Shown piece by piece: positions 26,329-35,509 of a stretch of DNA of 64,000 bases. The stretch is from JAJZGK01 sp035538795. GTDB taxonomy: Bacteria; Pseudomonadota; Alphaproteobacteria; Rhodospirillales; Magnetospirillaceae. The notes under the pieces are model-generated. The model did not search any database, had not been told where the DNA came from, and was given only the letters and a program-made list of their open reading frames with translations. A program made the translations under genes and the position numbers. The stretch lies in NCBI GenBank assembly GCA_035538795.1, contig DATLJS010000029.1:1-64000 (forward strand). Reading direction: 5' to 3'. Positions within the stretch are counted from its first letter, which is position 1; each line of letters starts with the position of its first letter.

Positions 26329-26778
26329 TCAGCCGACTTTCTTCACCGTCTGAATCAGCCGCTCCAAACCATCGAGAAATTTCGAACGGTCCTGCTTGGA
26401 ATAGCCTGACGGACCGCCGGTAATTTGCCCGGTATCGCGCAAATGCGTCATCAGGTCGCGCACGGCCACCGCCATGCCGATGGAGGATTCGTCGAAGATC
26501 TTGCCGCGTGGGTCGATGCCCCAGGCCTTTTTCGCTAGACAACGCCCGGCCAGGGGAATGTCGGCGGTAATAACGATGTCGCCCGCTTCGATTTTTTCGG
26601 CAATCAGGTTGTCGGCGGCATCCAGGCCTTCCGGAGCCACCACCTGATCGACCAGAGGATGATCGAGCCCGCGCATCCAGCGATTGCCGATGAAAGTCAG
26701 ACGCAAGCCGTGGCGCATGGCCACTTTCAGGACTTCCTCCTTGACCGGGCAGGCGTCGGAATCGACATAGATGTGCAT
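26329..26778 (-). CDS. YaiI/YqxD family (DUF188) protein
   Basis: A 149-residue protein of the DUF188 family, related to PIN-like nuclease folds. The ATG at 26778 is preceded by AGGAG. Conserved features are the start HIYVDSDACPVK, DIVITADIPLAGRCL and DESSIG. The biochemical role is not established. It lies downstream of the atp operon on the same strand, with a strong terminator between them, so it probably has its own promoter. Confidence 0.9.
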   Translation of the reverse strand: MHIYVDSDACPVKEEVLKVAMRHGLRLTFIGNRWMRGLDHPLVDQVVAPEGLDAADNLIAEKIEAGDIVITADIPLAGRCLAKKAWGIDPRGKIFDESSIGMAVAVRDLMTHLRDTGQITGGPSGYSKQDRSKFLDGLERLIQTVKKVG

Positions 26779-26795
26779 GACGGCTCCTGAATGCA

Positions 26796-26827
26796 AAACC
26801 CCCGGAAGCTTGCGCCGCCGGGGGTTT
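26796..26827 (-). terminator. Terminator of the atp operon
   Basis: AAACCCCCGG (26796-26805) and CCGGGGGTTT (26818-26827) form a 10-bp stem with a 12-base loop. On the minus strand it is followed by TTTT, 23 bases after the atpF stop. Confidence 0.85.
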
Positions 26828-26849
26828 CGGTGAAGACGCGGAACGCTGC

Positions 26850-27404
26850 TTAGTGCAGGCGGTTCGGCAGATCCTCGATAGCCTTGTCGATCAGAGCCGA
26901 GGCCTGAGCGGCCGGCAAGTTCTGGGCGATCAGGGTACGGGTGGCGGTGACGGCGATATCCACGGCGGCGTTGCGCACTTCGCGGGTGGCGTCGTTTTCA
27001 GCCTGGGTGATGCGGTCCATGGCCTGCTGTTCGCGGCGCTTCAGCAGTTCGTCCAGGTCGGCGACGGCCTTGGCGGCCAGACGCTCGGCCTCGGCCTTGG
27101 CGTGGGCGACGATCTCTTCGGCTTCCTTCAGAGCGTCGCGCTGCTTCTTCTGGTAAGCGGCCAGGGTTTCCTGGGCCTCGGCGCGCAGGCGCTCGGCGTC
27201 GTCGATGCGGCTGCGAATTTTGGCGCTGCGGGTGTCCAGACCGGCGGTGATGCCGCGGAACACGGGCTTGGCCAGAAGAGCGACCACGATCACGAAGGCG
27301 ACGGCGACCCAAGTCTCGGCGCTGTGGGGGCTGAGGAAAGCCTCGGCCTCTTCATGATGCTCGGCGGCGGTTTCGGCAGCCTGGGCGATGGAGATGAAGA
27401 ACAT
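26850..27404 (-). CDS. atpF: ATP synthase F0 subunit b
   Basis: A 184-residue stator subunit. One N-terminal membrane helix (about 31-50, TWVAVAFVIVVALLAKPVF) is followed by a long charged coiled coil to the C-terminus. In photosynthetic and many non-photosynthetic alphaproteobacteria, b and b-prime form a heterodimeric peripheral stalk. Its start overlaps the b-prime stop (TGATG), so the two are translated in a coupled way. Last gene of the F0 operon. Confidence 0.93.
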   Translation of the reverse strand: MFFISIAQAAETAAEHHEEAEAFLSPHSAETWVAVAFVIVVALLAKPVFRGITAGLDTRSAKIRSRIDDAERLRAEAQETLAAYQKKQRDALKEAEEIVAHAKAEAERLAAKAVADLDELLKRREQQAMDRITQAENDATREVRNAAVDIAVTATRTLIAQNLPAAQASALIDKAIEDLPNRLH

Positions 27405-27895
27405 CAGCGGCTCTCCTGCATGGCGGCGGTGACGGCCTTGGAGACCTGATCGTCGTCCAGAGCCAGGCCGGTCAGCTTCTGAGCGGCGGTCTTGGCGACG
27501 TCGACGGCCACGTCGCGGACGTGGGTCAGGGCCTGTTCCTTGGCGGCAGTGATGCGGGCCTCGCCGGCCTTGATCTGAGCGGCCAGCTTGTCGCCAAGTT
27601 CCTTCTGCTTCGCTTCGGACTGCTTGGTCAGAGCTTCGGCGCTGGTGCGCAGAATCTGCTGGGCCTGGGCACGGGATTCGGCCAGGGCCTTTTCATAGGC
27701 GGCGATGGCGGCGTCGGCCTCGGCCTTCAGCTGGGCGGCCTTGTCCAGGTTGTCGTCGATCTTGCGCTGACGTTCCTCCAGCACCGCACCGATCTTCGGC
27801 ATGGCCAGGGCGGACATCAGGAAATAAAGGACGACGAACGTCACCAGCAGCCAGAACAGCTGCGGGGCGAAGAAGGTTGGGTCGAATTGAGGCAT
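27404..27895 (-). CDS. atpG: ATP synthase F0 subunit b-prime
   Basis: A 163-residue second stalk subunit from the ATG at 27895 (PQFDPTFFAPQLFWLL); the longer frame adds 13 unconserved residues. One membrane helix (about 10-30) is followed by coiled coil. It pairs with subunit b to hold F1 against the rotor. A 135-base gap with a hairpin separates it from atpE, unlike the tight coupling with atpF. The symbol follows alphaproteobacterial b-prime usage and should not be confused with the F1 gamma gene. Confidence 0.92.
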   Translation of the reverse strand: MPQFDPTFFAPQLFWLLVTFVVLYFLMSALAMPKIGAVLEERQRKIDDNLDKAAQLKAEADAAIAAYEKALAESRAQAQQILRTSAEALTKQSEAKQKELGDKLAAQIKAGEARITAAKEQALTHVRDVAVDVAKTAAQKLTGLALDDDQVSKAVTAAMQESR

Positions 27896-27968
27896 CGCTC
27901 TGGACTTCCTGTTCGCGTTTGCGGCTTCAAGCAAAAACTTAAAATCGCGCGGGCGCTTCTATACGAAC

Positions 27969-28001
27969 CAGCCGGCAGGCCCCACCAGGAGCCGCCGGCT
28001 G
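27969..28001 (-). promoter_or_regulatory. Intercistronic hairpin between atpE and the b-prime gene
   Basis: CAGCCGGC (27969-27976) and GCCGGCTG (27994-28001) form an 8-bp GC-rich stem with a 17-base loop. No T-run follows on the minus strand, so it is more likely an mRNA stability or processing element than a terminator, possibly keeping c-subunit mRNA in excess. Confidence 0.5.
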
Positions 28002-28030
28002 ATCCGAAACTTCGTGCTCGTCTGAAAAGA

Positions 28031-28255
28031 TTAGACGAACAGAACGATCAGGGCGACGACCAGGGCGAACAGGGCGATAGCCTCGGTCACCGCGAAGCCG
28101 ATCCAGCCGTACAGCTCGACATTGGCCTTGGCGGCCGGGTTGCGACCGACGGTGGCGATCAGGCTCGACCAGATGTTACCCACGCCGATACCCGAACCGA
28201 TCATGCCGATGGCGGCCAGACCAGCACCAATCATCTTCGCAGCTTGGATTTCCAT
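28031..28255 (-). CDS. atpE: ATP synthase F0 subunit c
   Basis: A 74-residue hairpin of two membrane helices that forms the proton-driven c-ring. The ATG at 28255 (EIQAAKMIGAGLAAIG) is the family start. The polar loop contains RNP (38-40). The proton-carrying Glu is residue 58 in GFAVTEAIALF. Normal length for alphaproteobacteria. Confidence 0.96.
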   Translation of the reverse strand: MEIQAAKMIGAGLAAIGMIGSGIGVGNIWSSLIATVGRNPAAKANVELYGWIGFAVTEAIALFALVVALIVLFV

Positions 28256-28322
28256 TACAGATCCCTTTCTTGAAACGAATATCGAACTCAAAAACTACTC
28301 TCGAAACCGTATTACCCGGCCA

Positions 28323-29045
28323 TCAGTGCATGTGGATGGCGTCGTTCAGGTAAATGCAGCAGAGAATGGTGAACACATAGGCCTGCAGGAGAGCGATACC
28401 GAACTCCAGCACGGTGATGGCGGACAGGAAGGCGAAGGGCAGAACGCCCAGAACGCCCAAAGCCACCACGAAGCCGCCCATGACCTTCAGCATGATATGG
28501 CCCACCGTCATGTTGGCAAACAGACGGACGGCAAGGCTGAAAGGACGGGACAGATAGGAAATCAGCTCGATCGGGATCAGGATCGGCGCGGTCAGGATCG
28601 GCGCACCGTGCGGGAAGAACATCCGCAGATAGTGCGTGCCGTGACGCATGAAGCCGATGATGGTCACACCGATGAACACCGTCAAGGCCAAGCCGAAATT
28701 GACGATGATATGGCTGGTGTAGGTGAAGGAGTACGGCACCAGACCCAGCAGGTTACCGAACAGAACGAACATGAACAGCGAGAAGATGAAGGGGAAGAAC
28801 TTGCGCCCTTCGCTGCCGACATTGTCGCGGATCATGTTGCCGACGAATTCGTAGAAGACCTCGGCCATCGACTGCCAGCGGCCCGGAACCAGGGCGCGGC
28901 CGCGCACCGACAGGGTCAGGAAGGCCGTCACCAGAGTGACCGAAACCACCATCAGCAGGGCCGAATTGGTGAACGAAACGTTCACGCCCCCGATGTGGAG
29001 AGGAACCAAGGGTTCGATCTGGAACTGTTCGACCGGATTTGCCAC
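28323..29045 (-). CDS. atpB: ATP synthase F0 subunit a
   Basis: A 240-residue membrane subunit with five or six helices that forms the proton half-channels beside the c-ring. The essential arginine lies in SRPFSLAVRLFANM, and FGNLLGLVPYSF and LEFGIALLQAYVF are conserved. It sits between atpI and atpE in the standard F0 order. Confidence 0.96.
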   Translation of the reverse strand: MANPVEQFQIEPLVPLHIGGVNVSFTNSALLMVVSVTLVTAFLTLSVRGRALVPGRWQSMAEVFYEFVGNMIRDNVGSEGRKFFPFIFSLFMFVLFGNLLGLVPYSFTYTSHIIVNFGLALTVFIGVTIIGFMRHGTHYLRMFFPHGAPILTAPILIPIELISYLSRPFSLAVRLFANMTVGHIMLKVMGGFVVALGVLGVLPFAFLSAITVLEFGIALLQAYVFTILCCIYLNDAIHMH

Positions 29046-29057
29046 CGCATGCCTCTC

Positions 29058-29423
29058 TTATGGACCGTTCGTTTGATCATTTTTCCCACGGCGGGACGCC
29101 TGCCCAAGACCAACGGAGTCGTCCAACCCCTTGGCGACGCGATAAATATTCATCACGCCGGCGGCAGCCCCCAGGAAAACGAACACCACCATCAACCAGG
29201 GCTTTGTCCCCAACCACCAATCCAACAGGTAGCCGATGCCCGTGCCGACGACGATATTCACCACCAACTCTATGGCGATGCGAAAACCCAGGCCCATGCC
29301 CGCATTGTTCCCACCGCCACTGCGCACCCGGTCCTGTCCGGTCTCGGCCGCCTCACGAGCGCGCGCCGCCTGAAGGCGGGCACCGAGATCATCCAGGTTG
29401 GGGCCTTCATCGCCGCTCGACAT
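29058..29423 (-). CDS. atpI: AtpI/AtpZ family protein
   Basis: A 121-residue protein from the ATG at 29423, with two membrane helices (roughly 50-70 and 78-98; GFRIAIELVVNIVVGTGIGY and LMVVFVFLGAAAGVMNIYR). It is the first gene of the F0 operon, as usual. Relatives assist c-ring assembly or Mg2+ handling. The longer frame to 29576 runs through the promoter. Confidence 0.9.
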   Translation of the reverse strand: MSSGDEGPNLDDLGARLQAARAREAAETGQDRVRSGGGNNAGMGLGFRIAIELVVNIVVGTGIGYLLDWWLGTKPWLMVVFVFLGAAAGVMNIYRVAKGLDDSVGLGQASRRGKNDQTNGP

Positions 29424-29492
29424 GTTCGCACGCTCCCATGTTTGCACGACTAAAGACCCCCTTCCGGCTGCGTAGAAGCCAAAAGCGCGGGC

Positions 29493-29521
29493 ACCATATG
29501 ATTTGGCTCCCCCGCTGTCAA
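29493..29521 (-). promoter_or_regulatory. Predicted sigma-70 promoter of the atp F0 operon
   Basis: On the minus strand a perfect -35 TTGACA (29521-29516), a 17-base spacer and TATGGT (29498-29493) lie 70 bases before the atpI start, giving a leader of about 60 bases. The rest of the smc-atpI gap (to 29678) shows no gene. Confidence 0.7.
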
Positions 29522-29678
29522 GGCCGCAAACCCCGCTTACCCGGGCAAATTTTAGGGTTTCACGCCATCGACCCATAGTTGGGGGTTTGGCGACCGCCCG
29601 AGCCTGCGCCGCGCCTTCAATTTCACGGGCTGTTTAGCTCTGCCGCCAGCCGTCCGTCAAGGCTTTCGGCTCAATTGC

Positions 29679-32600
29679 CTAGGCCGGCTCGCGCAAGGCC
29701 TCGGCGGTCTGGAGATCGACCGAAACCAGGGTAGAGACGCCGCGCTCGGCCATGGTCACGCCGAACAGCCGGTCCATGCGGGCCATGGTCATGCGGTGGT
29801 GGGTGACGACCAGGAAACGGGTCCGCGAGGTCTTGGCGATTTCCGCCACCAGACTGCAAAAGCGGTCGACGTTGGCATCGTCCAGCGGGGCGTCCACCTC
29901 GTCCAGCACACAGATGGGGGCGGGATTGGTCATGAACACGGCGAACAGCAAAGCCAGGGCGGTCAGCGCCTGTTCGCCGCCCGACAGCAAGGACAAAATC
30001 TGTAGACGCTTGCCCGGCGGGCTGGCCATGATTTCCAGCCCCGCCTGAAGGGGGTCCGAAGATTCCGTCAGGGTCAGATGCGCCCTGCCGCCGCCGAACA
30101 GCGACGCAAAAAGACTGCGGAAATGCTGGTCGACCGCCTCGAACGAGGCCAGCAAACGTTCGCGGCCTTCGCGGTTGATCTCGCCGATGGCCTGACGCAG
30201 CTTGGCGATGGCTCCCACCAGATCGTCCTTCTCGGCGTTCAGCCCGGCGATCTGCTGCTCCAGTTCCTCTGCCTCGGCTTCGGCCCGCAGGTTGACCGGC
30301 CCCATGGCTTCGCGGTCACGCACCAGACGCTCCAGCTTCGGCTCCAGATCTGGAATGACGTCGGGGGAAATTTCCCCTTCCTGCTCGGCCAGAGCGTCAG
30401 GGGTCAGTTCCAGCTTTTCAGCAATACGCTCGGCCAAAGTACGCGCGCCTTGCGCGGCGGCGGCCACGGCCGCTTCACGGCGGATGCGCTCTTCCCGGGT
30501 TTGCGACAAAGCCTGTTCCGCCTCGCGCAGGGCCCGGTCGGCAGTGGCCAGAAAGTCCTCGCCCTGGGCCAGGGTAATGGCCGCTTGGGTTCTGGCTTCT
30601 TCAGCGGCGGCAATATCGTCCAGCAGAGTCTGGCGTTTTTCCTCGATCTCGAAAGGCAGCGCGGCCAAACGCTCCAGCTCTTCCATGGCCGCTTCGCGCC
30701 GTTCTTCCAACTCCTCGCGGTGACGCACGGCCGCCGAGGCCCGTTCGCGCCAGGACATTTCCTCGACGGCGATGGCGTCCAGGCGGCGGCGGCGATCGCC
30801 GGATTCACGGCGCAGGCGGTCAAGGAACGAGCGGGCTTCCACCAGATGGGTGCGTTTTTCGGCCAGATCGGCGCGTAAGGCCGCCACCTTGTCGCGTCCC
30901 TCGTCGTTGCCCGTGAAGCCTTCGACCGTCGCCCGCGCCGCCTCTTCGGCGGCAACCGCCTCCTCAAAGTCGGCAGCGGCGGCGGCGGCCTGCTGAGCCA
31001 GGGCCGAACGGCGGGATTCGGCGGCAGCGGCCTTTTGCGCCAGCTTGGCGTGGATTTCCCGCAGCTTGCCGCTTTCAATCTCGGCCCGCTTCACGTCCTC
31101 GCGGGCCTGACGTTCGGCGGCGCTTTGACGTTCGACGGTGGACGCCGCCTCTTCGGCGCGCATCTCCGCTTCCTCGACTCCCAGCTCGGCATCTTCGATC
31201 TGGGCTTCCAACTCACGCAGACGGTTGCGCTGACGCAGACGGGCGGCGGCGGCGGACGGCGCGCCGGCACGAACGGTAAAACCGTCCCAGCGCCACAATC
31301 CGCCATCCAGCGACACCAGCCGCTGGCCGACCTTCAAAGCGGCGCGCACGGAATCGCCGTCCTGCCCGGCCGGCAGCACCGCTACCTGGGACAACCGGCG
31401 GGCCAACGCGGGCGGCGCGGTCACGAAACGCGACAAGGCGTCGCAACCGGGCGGAAGCGCTGGAACCTCACCCAGAGGCGACAGCCCTCGCCACGACATT
31501 TCCGCGTCCGCCTCGACCGGAGCCGAAAGGTCCTCGCCCAAGGCCGCGCCCAGGGCCGATTCATAGCCGGAGACAGCCGTCAATTCGTCCAGCAACGGAC
31601 GATGCCCACCGGTTGCCGCCTGGGCCAGAACGGCTTTCAGACCGTCGGCCTCGGCCTTCAGCTTGGCACGGGCGGCGGACAGGGTCTGCAAGGAATCGCG
31701 GGCGGCATCCCTGGCGGTCTGGGCCGAATTACGCAGGCGTTCGGCCTCCTCGGCCCGTTCGCGGCAGGATTCCAGGTATTCCAGCGCCTCTTCCAGGTCC
31801 ATCTCGGCGCCGGTCATCTCGGCCTGATCCACCTGTTCGGCCTCGGCGGCCGCCAGTTGGCCGGCGGTTTCCTCGGCCCGCTTGGACAGACGTTCGCGGC
31901 GCCCCTCGGATTCGGCCAAGGTGCGCAAGGCGGCGGCACGCTCGGCGTCGGCGGCCGCCACGGCTTCCATCACCTGGGCCAATTCGGCCTCGATGGCGGC
32001 GGCGGCTTCCGAGACCGCTTCCAGGGCGGCTTCCGCCTCGGCCTGCTGATCGCCTTCATCGGCGCAGGCGGACAGCAGGCTGTCTTTCTCTTCCTCCAGC
32101 CGTCCCACCGCCCCTTCGGCGTCGGCGGCGCGGGCGCCTTCGCGCTGAAGATCGGTGGAAATCTGCTGAAGCCGCAGCTCCATGTCACGCTTGGCGGCGG
32201 CCATGCGGCCTTCCTCGGCGTCCAATTGATCGCGGGCCTGGATCAACCGCTGCAACCGCGCCGCCGCTTCCGCCTCGGCCATGCGCAGGGTCGGCAGCCC
32301 GGCTTGGGCCTCGGCCTGACGGGCGGCGGCTTCGGCGGCAAGGCCGGTCAGGGTCGCCACCTGGCTTTCGATTTCCTTGCAGCCTTCCTGGGCCATGTCC
32401 AGCGCCCGCATGGCCAGGGTCCATTGCGCCGCCAGCAGCTTCGCCTCGGTTTCGCGAATAGCCTGAGACAGCATGCGGTAACGCGCGGCGTGGCGGGCCT
32501 GCCGCTTCAGGCTTTGCAACTGCGTGTCCAGGGTAGACAGCACGTCTTCCAGACGGGCCAGATTGGCTTCGGCCGCTTTCAGCCGCAATTCGGCTTCGTG

Positions 32601-33134
32601 GCGGCGGGAATGCAATCCGCCGATACCCGCCGCCTCTTCCAGAAGACTGCGGCGGTCGGACGGCTTGGCGTTGATCAGGGCGCCGATGCGGCCCTGGCTG
32701 ACGATGGCGGTGGAACGCGCGCCGGTGGCGGCGTCGGCGAACAGGATTTGGACGTCGCGGGCGCGCGTCTCCTTGCCGTTCACCTTATAAAGGGATCCCT
32801 GTCCGCGATCGATGCGGCGAACCACCTCAAGCTCGGGGGAATCGTTGAGATGGGCGGGCGCGTTGCGCTCGCGGTTGTCGAGCGTCAGCCCGACTTCGGC
32901 CAGATTGCGCGGCGGACGGCTGGAGGTGCCGCCGAAGATGACGTCATCCATCTCGCCGCCGCGCATCTGCTTGGCCGAGGTTTCGCCCATAACCCAGCGC
33001 AGGGCTTCGACCAGATTGGACTTACCACAACCATTCGGGCCGACCACGCCGGTCATGCCCGGATGAATGGGCATTTCCGTCGGGTCGACGAACGACTTGA
33101 AGCCCGACAGCCGAAGGCGGGTGAAATGAATCAC
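29679..33134 (-). CDS. smc: Chromosome segregation protein SMC
   Basis: An 1151-residue condensin ATPase that, with ScpA/ScpB, loops and organises the nucleoid. The N-terminal head has Walker A GPNGCGKS (residues 32-39) after LSGFKSFVDPTE. Two long coiled coils flank a hinge (roughly 490-640). The C-terminal head has the signature LSGGEQALTALAL and Walker B with VLDEVDAPLDDANV. It follows the dsbA-like gene by 30 bases on the same strand. Confidence 0.97.
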   Translation of the reverse strand: MIHFTRLRLSGFKSFVDPTEMPIHPGMTGVVGPNGCGKSNLVEALRWVMGETSAKQMRGGEMDDVIFGGTSSRPPRNLAEVGLTLDNRERNAPAHLNDSPELEVVRRIDRGQGSLYKVNGKETRARDVQILFADAATGARSTAIVSQGRIGALINAKPSDRRSLLEEAAGIGGLHSRRHEAELRLKAAEANLARLEDVLSTLDTQLQSLKRQARHAARYRMLSQAIRETEAKLLAAQWTLAMRALDMAQEGCKEIESQVATLTGLAAEAAARQAEAQAGLPTLRMAEAEAAARLQRLIQARDQLDAEEGRMAAAKRDMELRLQQISTDLQREGARAADAEGAVGRLEEEKDSLLSACADEGDQQAEAEAALEAVSEAAAAIEAELAQVMEAVAAADAERAAALRTLAESEGRRERLSKRAEETAGQLAAAEAEQVDQAEMTGAEMDLEEALEYLESCRERAEEAERLRNSAQTARDAARDSLQTLSAARAKLKAEADGLKAVLAQAATGGHRPLLDELTAVSGYESALGAALGEDLSAPVEADAEMSWRGLSPLGEVPALPPGCDALSRFVTAPPALARRLSQVAVLPAGQDGDSVRAALKVGQRLVSLDGGLWRWDGFTVRAGAPSAAAARLRQRNRLRELEAQIEDAELGVEEAEMRAEEAASTVERQSAAERQAREDVKRAEIESGKLREIHAKLAQKAAAAESRRSALAQQAAAAAADFEEAVAAEEAARATVEGFTGNDEGRDKVAALRADLAEKRTHLVEARSFLDRLRRESGDRRRRLDAIAVEEMSWRERASAAVRHREELEERREAAMEELERLAALPFEIEEKRQTLLDDIAAAEEARTQAAITLAQGEDFLATADRALREAEQALSQTREERIRREAAVAAAAQGARTLAERIAEKLELTPDALAEQEGEISPDVIPDLEPKLERLVRDREAMGPVNLRAEAEAEELEQQIAGLNAEKDDLVGAIAKLRQAIGEINREGRERLLASFEAVDQHFRSLFASLFGGGRAHLTLTESSDPLQAGLEIMASPPGKRLQILSLLSGGEQALTALALLFAVFMTNPAPICVLDEVDAPLDDANVDRFCSLVAEIAKTSRTRFLVVTHHRMTMARMDRLFGVTMAERGVSTLVSVDLQTAEALREPA

Positions 33135-33164
33135 GACTGATGACCCGCCCGGCCGTCCATGGTG

Positions 33165-33752
33165 TTAGTGCAATTCTTTGACGTAGTTCTCATACGGCAC
33201 GGTACCGTTGATGACCTTGCCGTTGACATAGAAGGTCGGGGTGGAGTTGACCCCCCGCTTCTTGGCGTCGTCGGCCCGGTCGTTGATCTGCTTCAGCAGA
33301 TCTTCCTTCTGCCAGCAGGCATCCACCTGGGCGTCGCCCATGCCGCCCAGCTTGGCCACCTGCTTGATGGCGGTCAGACCGTCGTCGGCCCGGCCCCAAT
33401 TATTCTGGGTACGGAAATAGGCGTCGACAAACGCCAGATAACGGTCGCCCGAGCACTGGGCCACCATGGCGGCGGCCAAGGACCGGCCATCCAGCGGGAA
33501 GTCGCGGAAGATCACCTTCAGCTTGCCGGTGTCGACCCATTCGGCTTTCAGCTTCGGCCAGACTTCCTCATGGAAATCGGCGCAGTGGGGGCAGCCCAGC
33601 GAGAAATATTCGATGATGGTGTTGGGAGCGTCGGCCTTGCCCACCACATGGTCGGTGGGAAAACTGTCGGCGGCCTGAGCTGCACCGGAAACGGCGGCTG
33701 CGCCGAACATCATGACGGCGCCCAGCGCCATAAGCTTCAAAAGTCGCGACAC
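33165..33752 (-). CDS. DsbA-family periplasmic thiol:disulfide protein
   Basis: A 195-residue exported thioredoxin-fold protein. The GTG start is preceded by CAGGAG. Signal peptide 1-28, then active site CPHC (residues 54-57) after YFSLG. The cis-proline loop is GVNSTPTFYVNG. This is the alphaproteobacterial DsbA/Com1-like class that often lies between dciA and smc, as here. It probably oxidises or isomerises envelope protein cysteines; no dsbB is visible nearby. Confidence 0.92.
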   Translation of the reverse strand: MSRLLKLMALGAVMMFGAAAVSGAAQAADSFPTDHVVGKADAPNTIIEYFSLGCPHCADFHEEVWPKLKAEWVDTGKLKVIFRDFPLDGRSLAAAMVAQCSGDRYLAFVDAYFRTQNNWGRADDGLTAIKQVAKLGGMGDAQVDACWQKEDLLKQINDRADDAKKRGVNSTPTFYVNGKVINGTVPYENYVKELH

Positions 33753-33851
33753 GGCATACTCCTGAGAAAGATTGGCCGGATATTAGGGCCGATTCCCGAT
33801 CGGGCGCAAGCTCACCCGGACGGACACGGCAAGAGCCGCAGGAATCGCCAC

Positions 33852-34394
33852 CTATTGTGGCTTTTTTGCGAGGACGTGGCGGCCCAGCCGCTCCAGCACC
33901 GTCTTCAGTTCCGGATCGGCCACCTTCGACAAGCTGCCTTCCAGGGCATGGGCGGCGGCGGGCGTTAAATCGGGCGGCGGCGGCGGCTTGCTGATGCGGC
34001 GCGGCGGCAGCGGCCCCTGCACCATATGCAGACGGCTGACAGCACCATAGCCGAAATGGCCGTTGATGCGCTGAACGATCAGCGGCTCCAGATGCTGGAG
34101 CTGAGTCGCCAGCGCCCCGGAAGCCACCCGCACATGCAGCACCCCGCCCACCCGTTCCGTCGGCGGAAAGACGATCTTCAGCGGCAAGGTATGCTGCCCC
34201 AGCATGGCGCCGACGATGGCCGGCCAGCCGGCCACCAGCGCGCCTTCGGCAAAGCCGCGCTTACCCAGCGGCTTGCGGGTCAGGCGGCCCGTCACTTCGG
34301 CCACCGCCCGCGGCCCGGCGCCGCCGCGTTTTTCCGGCTGACCGGGAACCTGGACCGAGGAAGCCTGAGATTTCGTCTTGGTCTTGTCTGACAT
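33852..34394 (-). CDS. dciA: DciA/DUF721 family protein
   Basis: A 180-residue protein of the DUF721 family. The ATG at 34394 gives a basic, disordered lead, then the family core GALVAGWPAIVGAMLGQHTLPL and LHVRVASGALATQLQHLEPLI. The C-terminus is proline-rich. DciA proteins load or assist the replicative helicase DnaB in bacteria lacking DnaC/DnaI; assignment here is from family membership. Divergent from mutY with only 28 bases between starts. The mutY-dciA-dsbA-smc block is a known alphaproteobacterial gene order. Confidence 0.8.
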   Translation of the reverse strand: MSDKTKTKSQASSVQVPGQPEKRGGAGPRAVAEVTGRLTRKPLGKRGFAEGALVAGWPAIVGAMLGQHTLPLKIVFPPTERVGGVLHVRVASGALATQLQHLEPLIVQRINGHFGYGAVSRLHMVQGPLPPRRISKPPPPPDLTPAAAHALEGSLSKVADPELKTVLERLGRHVLAKKPQ

Positions 34395-34422
34395 GGAACG
34401 ATTGTATGCTATCCTCCGCCCC

Positions 34423-35496
34423 ATGCCGCAAGCTTCTCCCGCCGACCTCCCGTCCCGCCTGCTGTCCTGGTACGACCGCCACGCCCGATCATTGCCCTGG
34501 CGCAGCCCGCCCGGCAAGCCGCTGGCTGAGCCTTATCACGTCTGGCTGTCCGAGGTGATGCTGCAACAAACCACGGTGCAAGCCGTGGCCCCCTATTTTC
34601 TGGCCTTCCTGAAACGCTGGCCGACGATTGGCGATCTGGCCGCCGCGCCGCTGGACGAGGTGCTGACCGCCTGGGCCGGACTGGGCTATTACGCCCGCGC
34701 CCGCAATCTGCACAAGTGCGCCCAGGCCGTGGCCGAAACCCTGGACGGCCGCTTTCCCGACGATGAAGAGGCGTTGCGCGCTCTGCCCGGCATCGGCGAT
34801 TACACCGCCGCCGCCATCGCCGCCATCGCTTTCGGCCGCCCGGCCGCGGTGATGGACGGCAACATCGAGCGGGTGCTGTCGCGCCTGTTCGCCGTCACCG
34901 AGCCCCTGCCCGCCGCGAAACCGGCCTTGAAGGCGCTGGCCGCCCGGCTGACGCCGGATCATCGTCCGGGCGACTACGCCCAAGCCGCCATGGATCTGGG
35001 AGCCACCGTCTGCACTCCGCGCAATCCCGCCTGCGTGCTGTGCCCCTGGCGCGACGATTGCCAGGCCGCCCGTCTCGGCATCGCCGAAAGCCTTCCGGCC
35101 AAAACGCCCAAGCCAGAACGCCCCACCCGCAAAGGTGTGGCGTTCTGGGCCCTGCGCAAGGACGGCGCCGTGTTGATCCGCCGCCGTCCCGACAAGGGAT
35201 TGCTGGGCGGCATGATGGAAATTCCGTCGACTCCCTGGCGCGACGGCCAGGATTGGCCGCTGGCCGAAGCCGTCCCCCACGCCCCGGCGACGCCGGCCGG
35301 CGACTGGCGGCCGCTGCCCGGGCTGGTCAGCCATACCTTCACGCATTTTCATTTGGAATTGAGTCTGGTCACTGCCACCATCCGCAAGCCAGAACTGGCC
35401 TTGGGCCTGTGGTGTCCACTGGATGATCTGTCCGGCCAAGCCCTGCCCACCGTCATGCGCAAGGTCATCAAGCATGCCTTGTCGAAAGCCTATTGA
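34423..35496 (+). CDS. mutY: A/G-specific adenine glycosylase
   Basis: A 357-residue repair enzyme that removes adenine paired with 8-oxoguanine. The catalytic Glu44 is in SEVMLQQTTV; the helix-hairpin-helix is LPGIGDY (121-127) with Asp145 in VMDGNIERVL. The 4Fe-4S cluster cysteines are C197, C204, C207 and C213 (spacing C-x6-C-x2-C-x5-C). A C-terminal MutT-like domain recognises 8-oxoG (LLGGMMEIP). The ATG at 34423 is chosen because the 15 extra residues of the longer frame overlap divergent dciA. Confidence 0.95.
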   Translation: MPQASPADLPSRLLSWYDRHARSLPWRSPPGKPLAEPYHVWLSEVMLQQTTVQAVAPYFLAFLKRWPTIGDLAAAPLDEVLTAWAGLGYYARARNLHKCAQAVAETLDGRFPDDEEALRALPGIGDYTAAAIAAIAFGRPAAVMDGNIERVLSRLFAVTEPLPAAKPALKALAARLTPDHRPGDYAQAAMDLGATVCTPRNPACVLCPWRDDCQAARLGIAESLPAKTPKPERPTRKGVAFWALRKDGAVLIRRRPDKGLLGGMMEIPSTPWRDGQDWPLAEAVPHAPATPAGDWRPLPGLVSHTFTHFHLELSLVTATIRKPELALGLWCPLDDLSGQALPTVMRKVIKHALSKAY

Positions 35497-35509
35497 TCCC
35501 GGAGCCGTT

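Noticed and set aside
31035..33140. 701-residue plus-strand frame opposite smc
   Set aside because: Antisense shadow of an uninterrupted, full-length smc.
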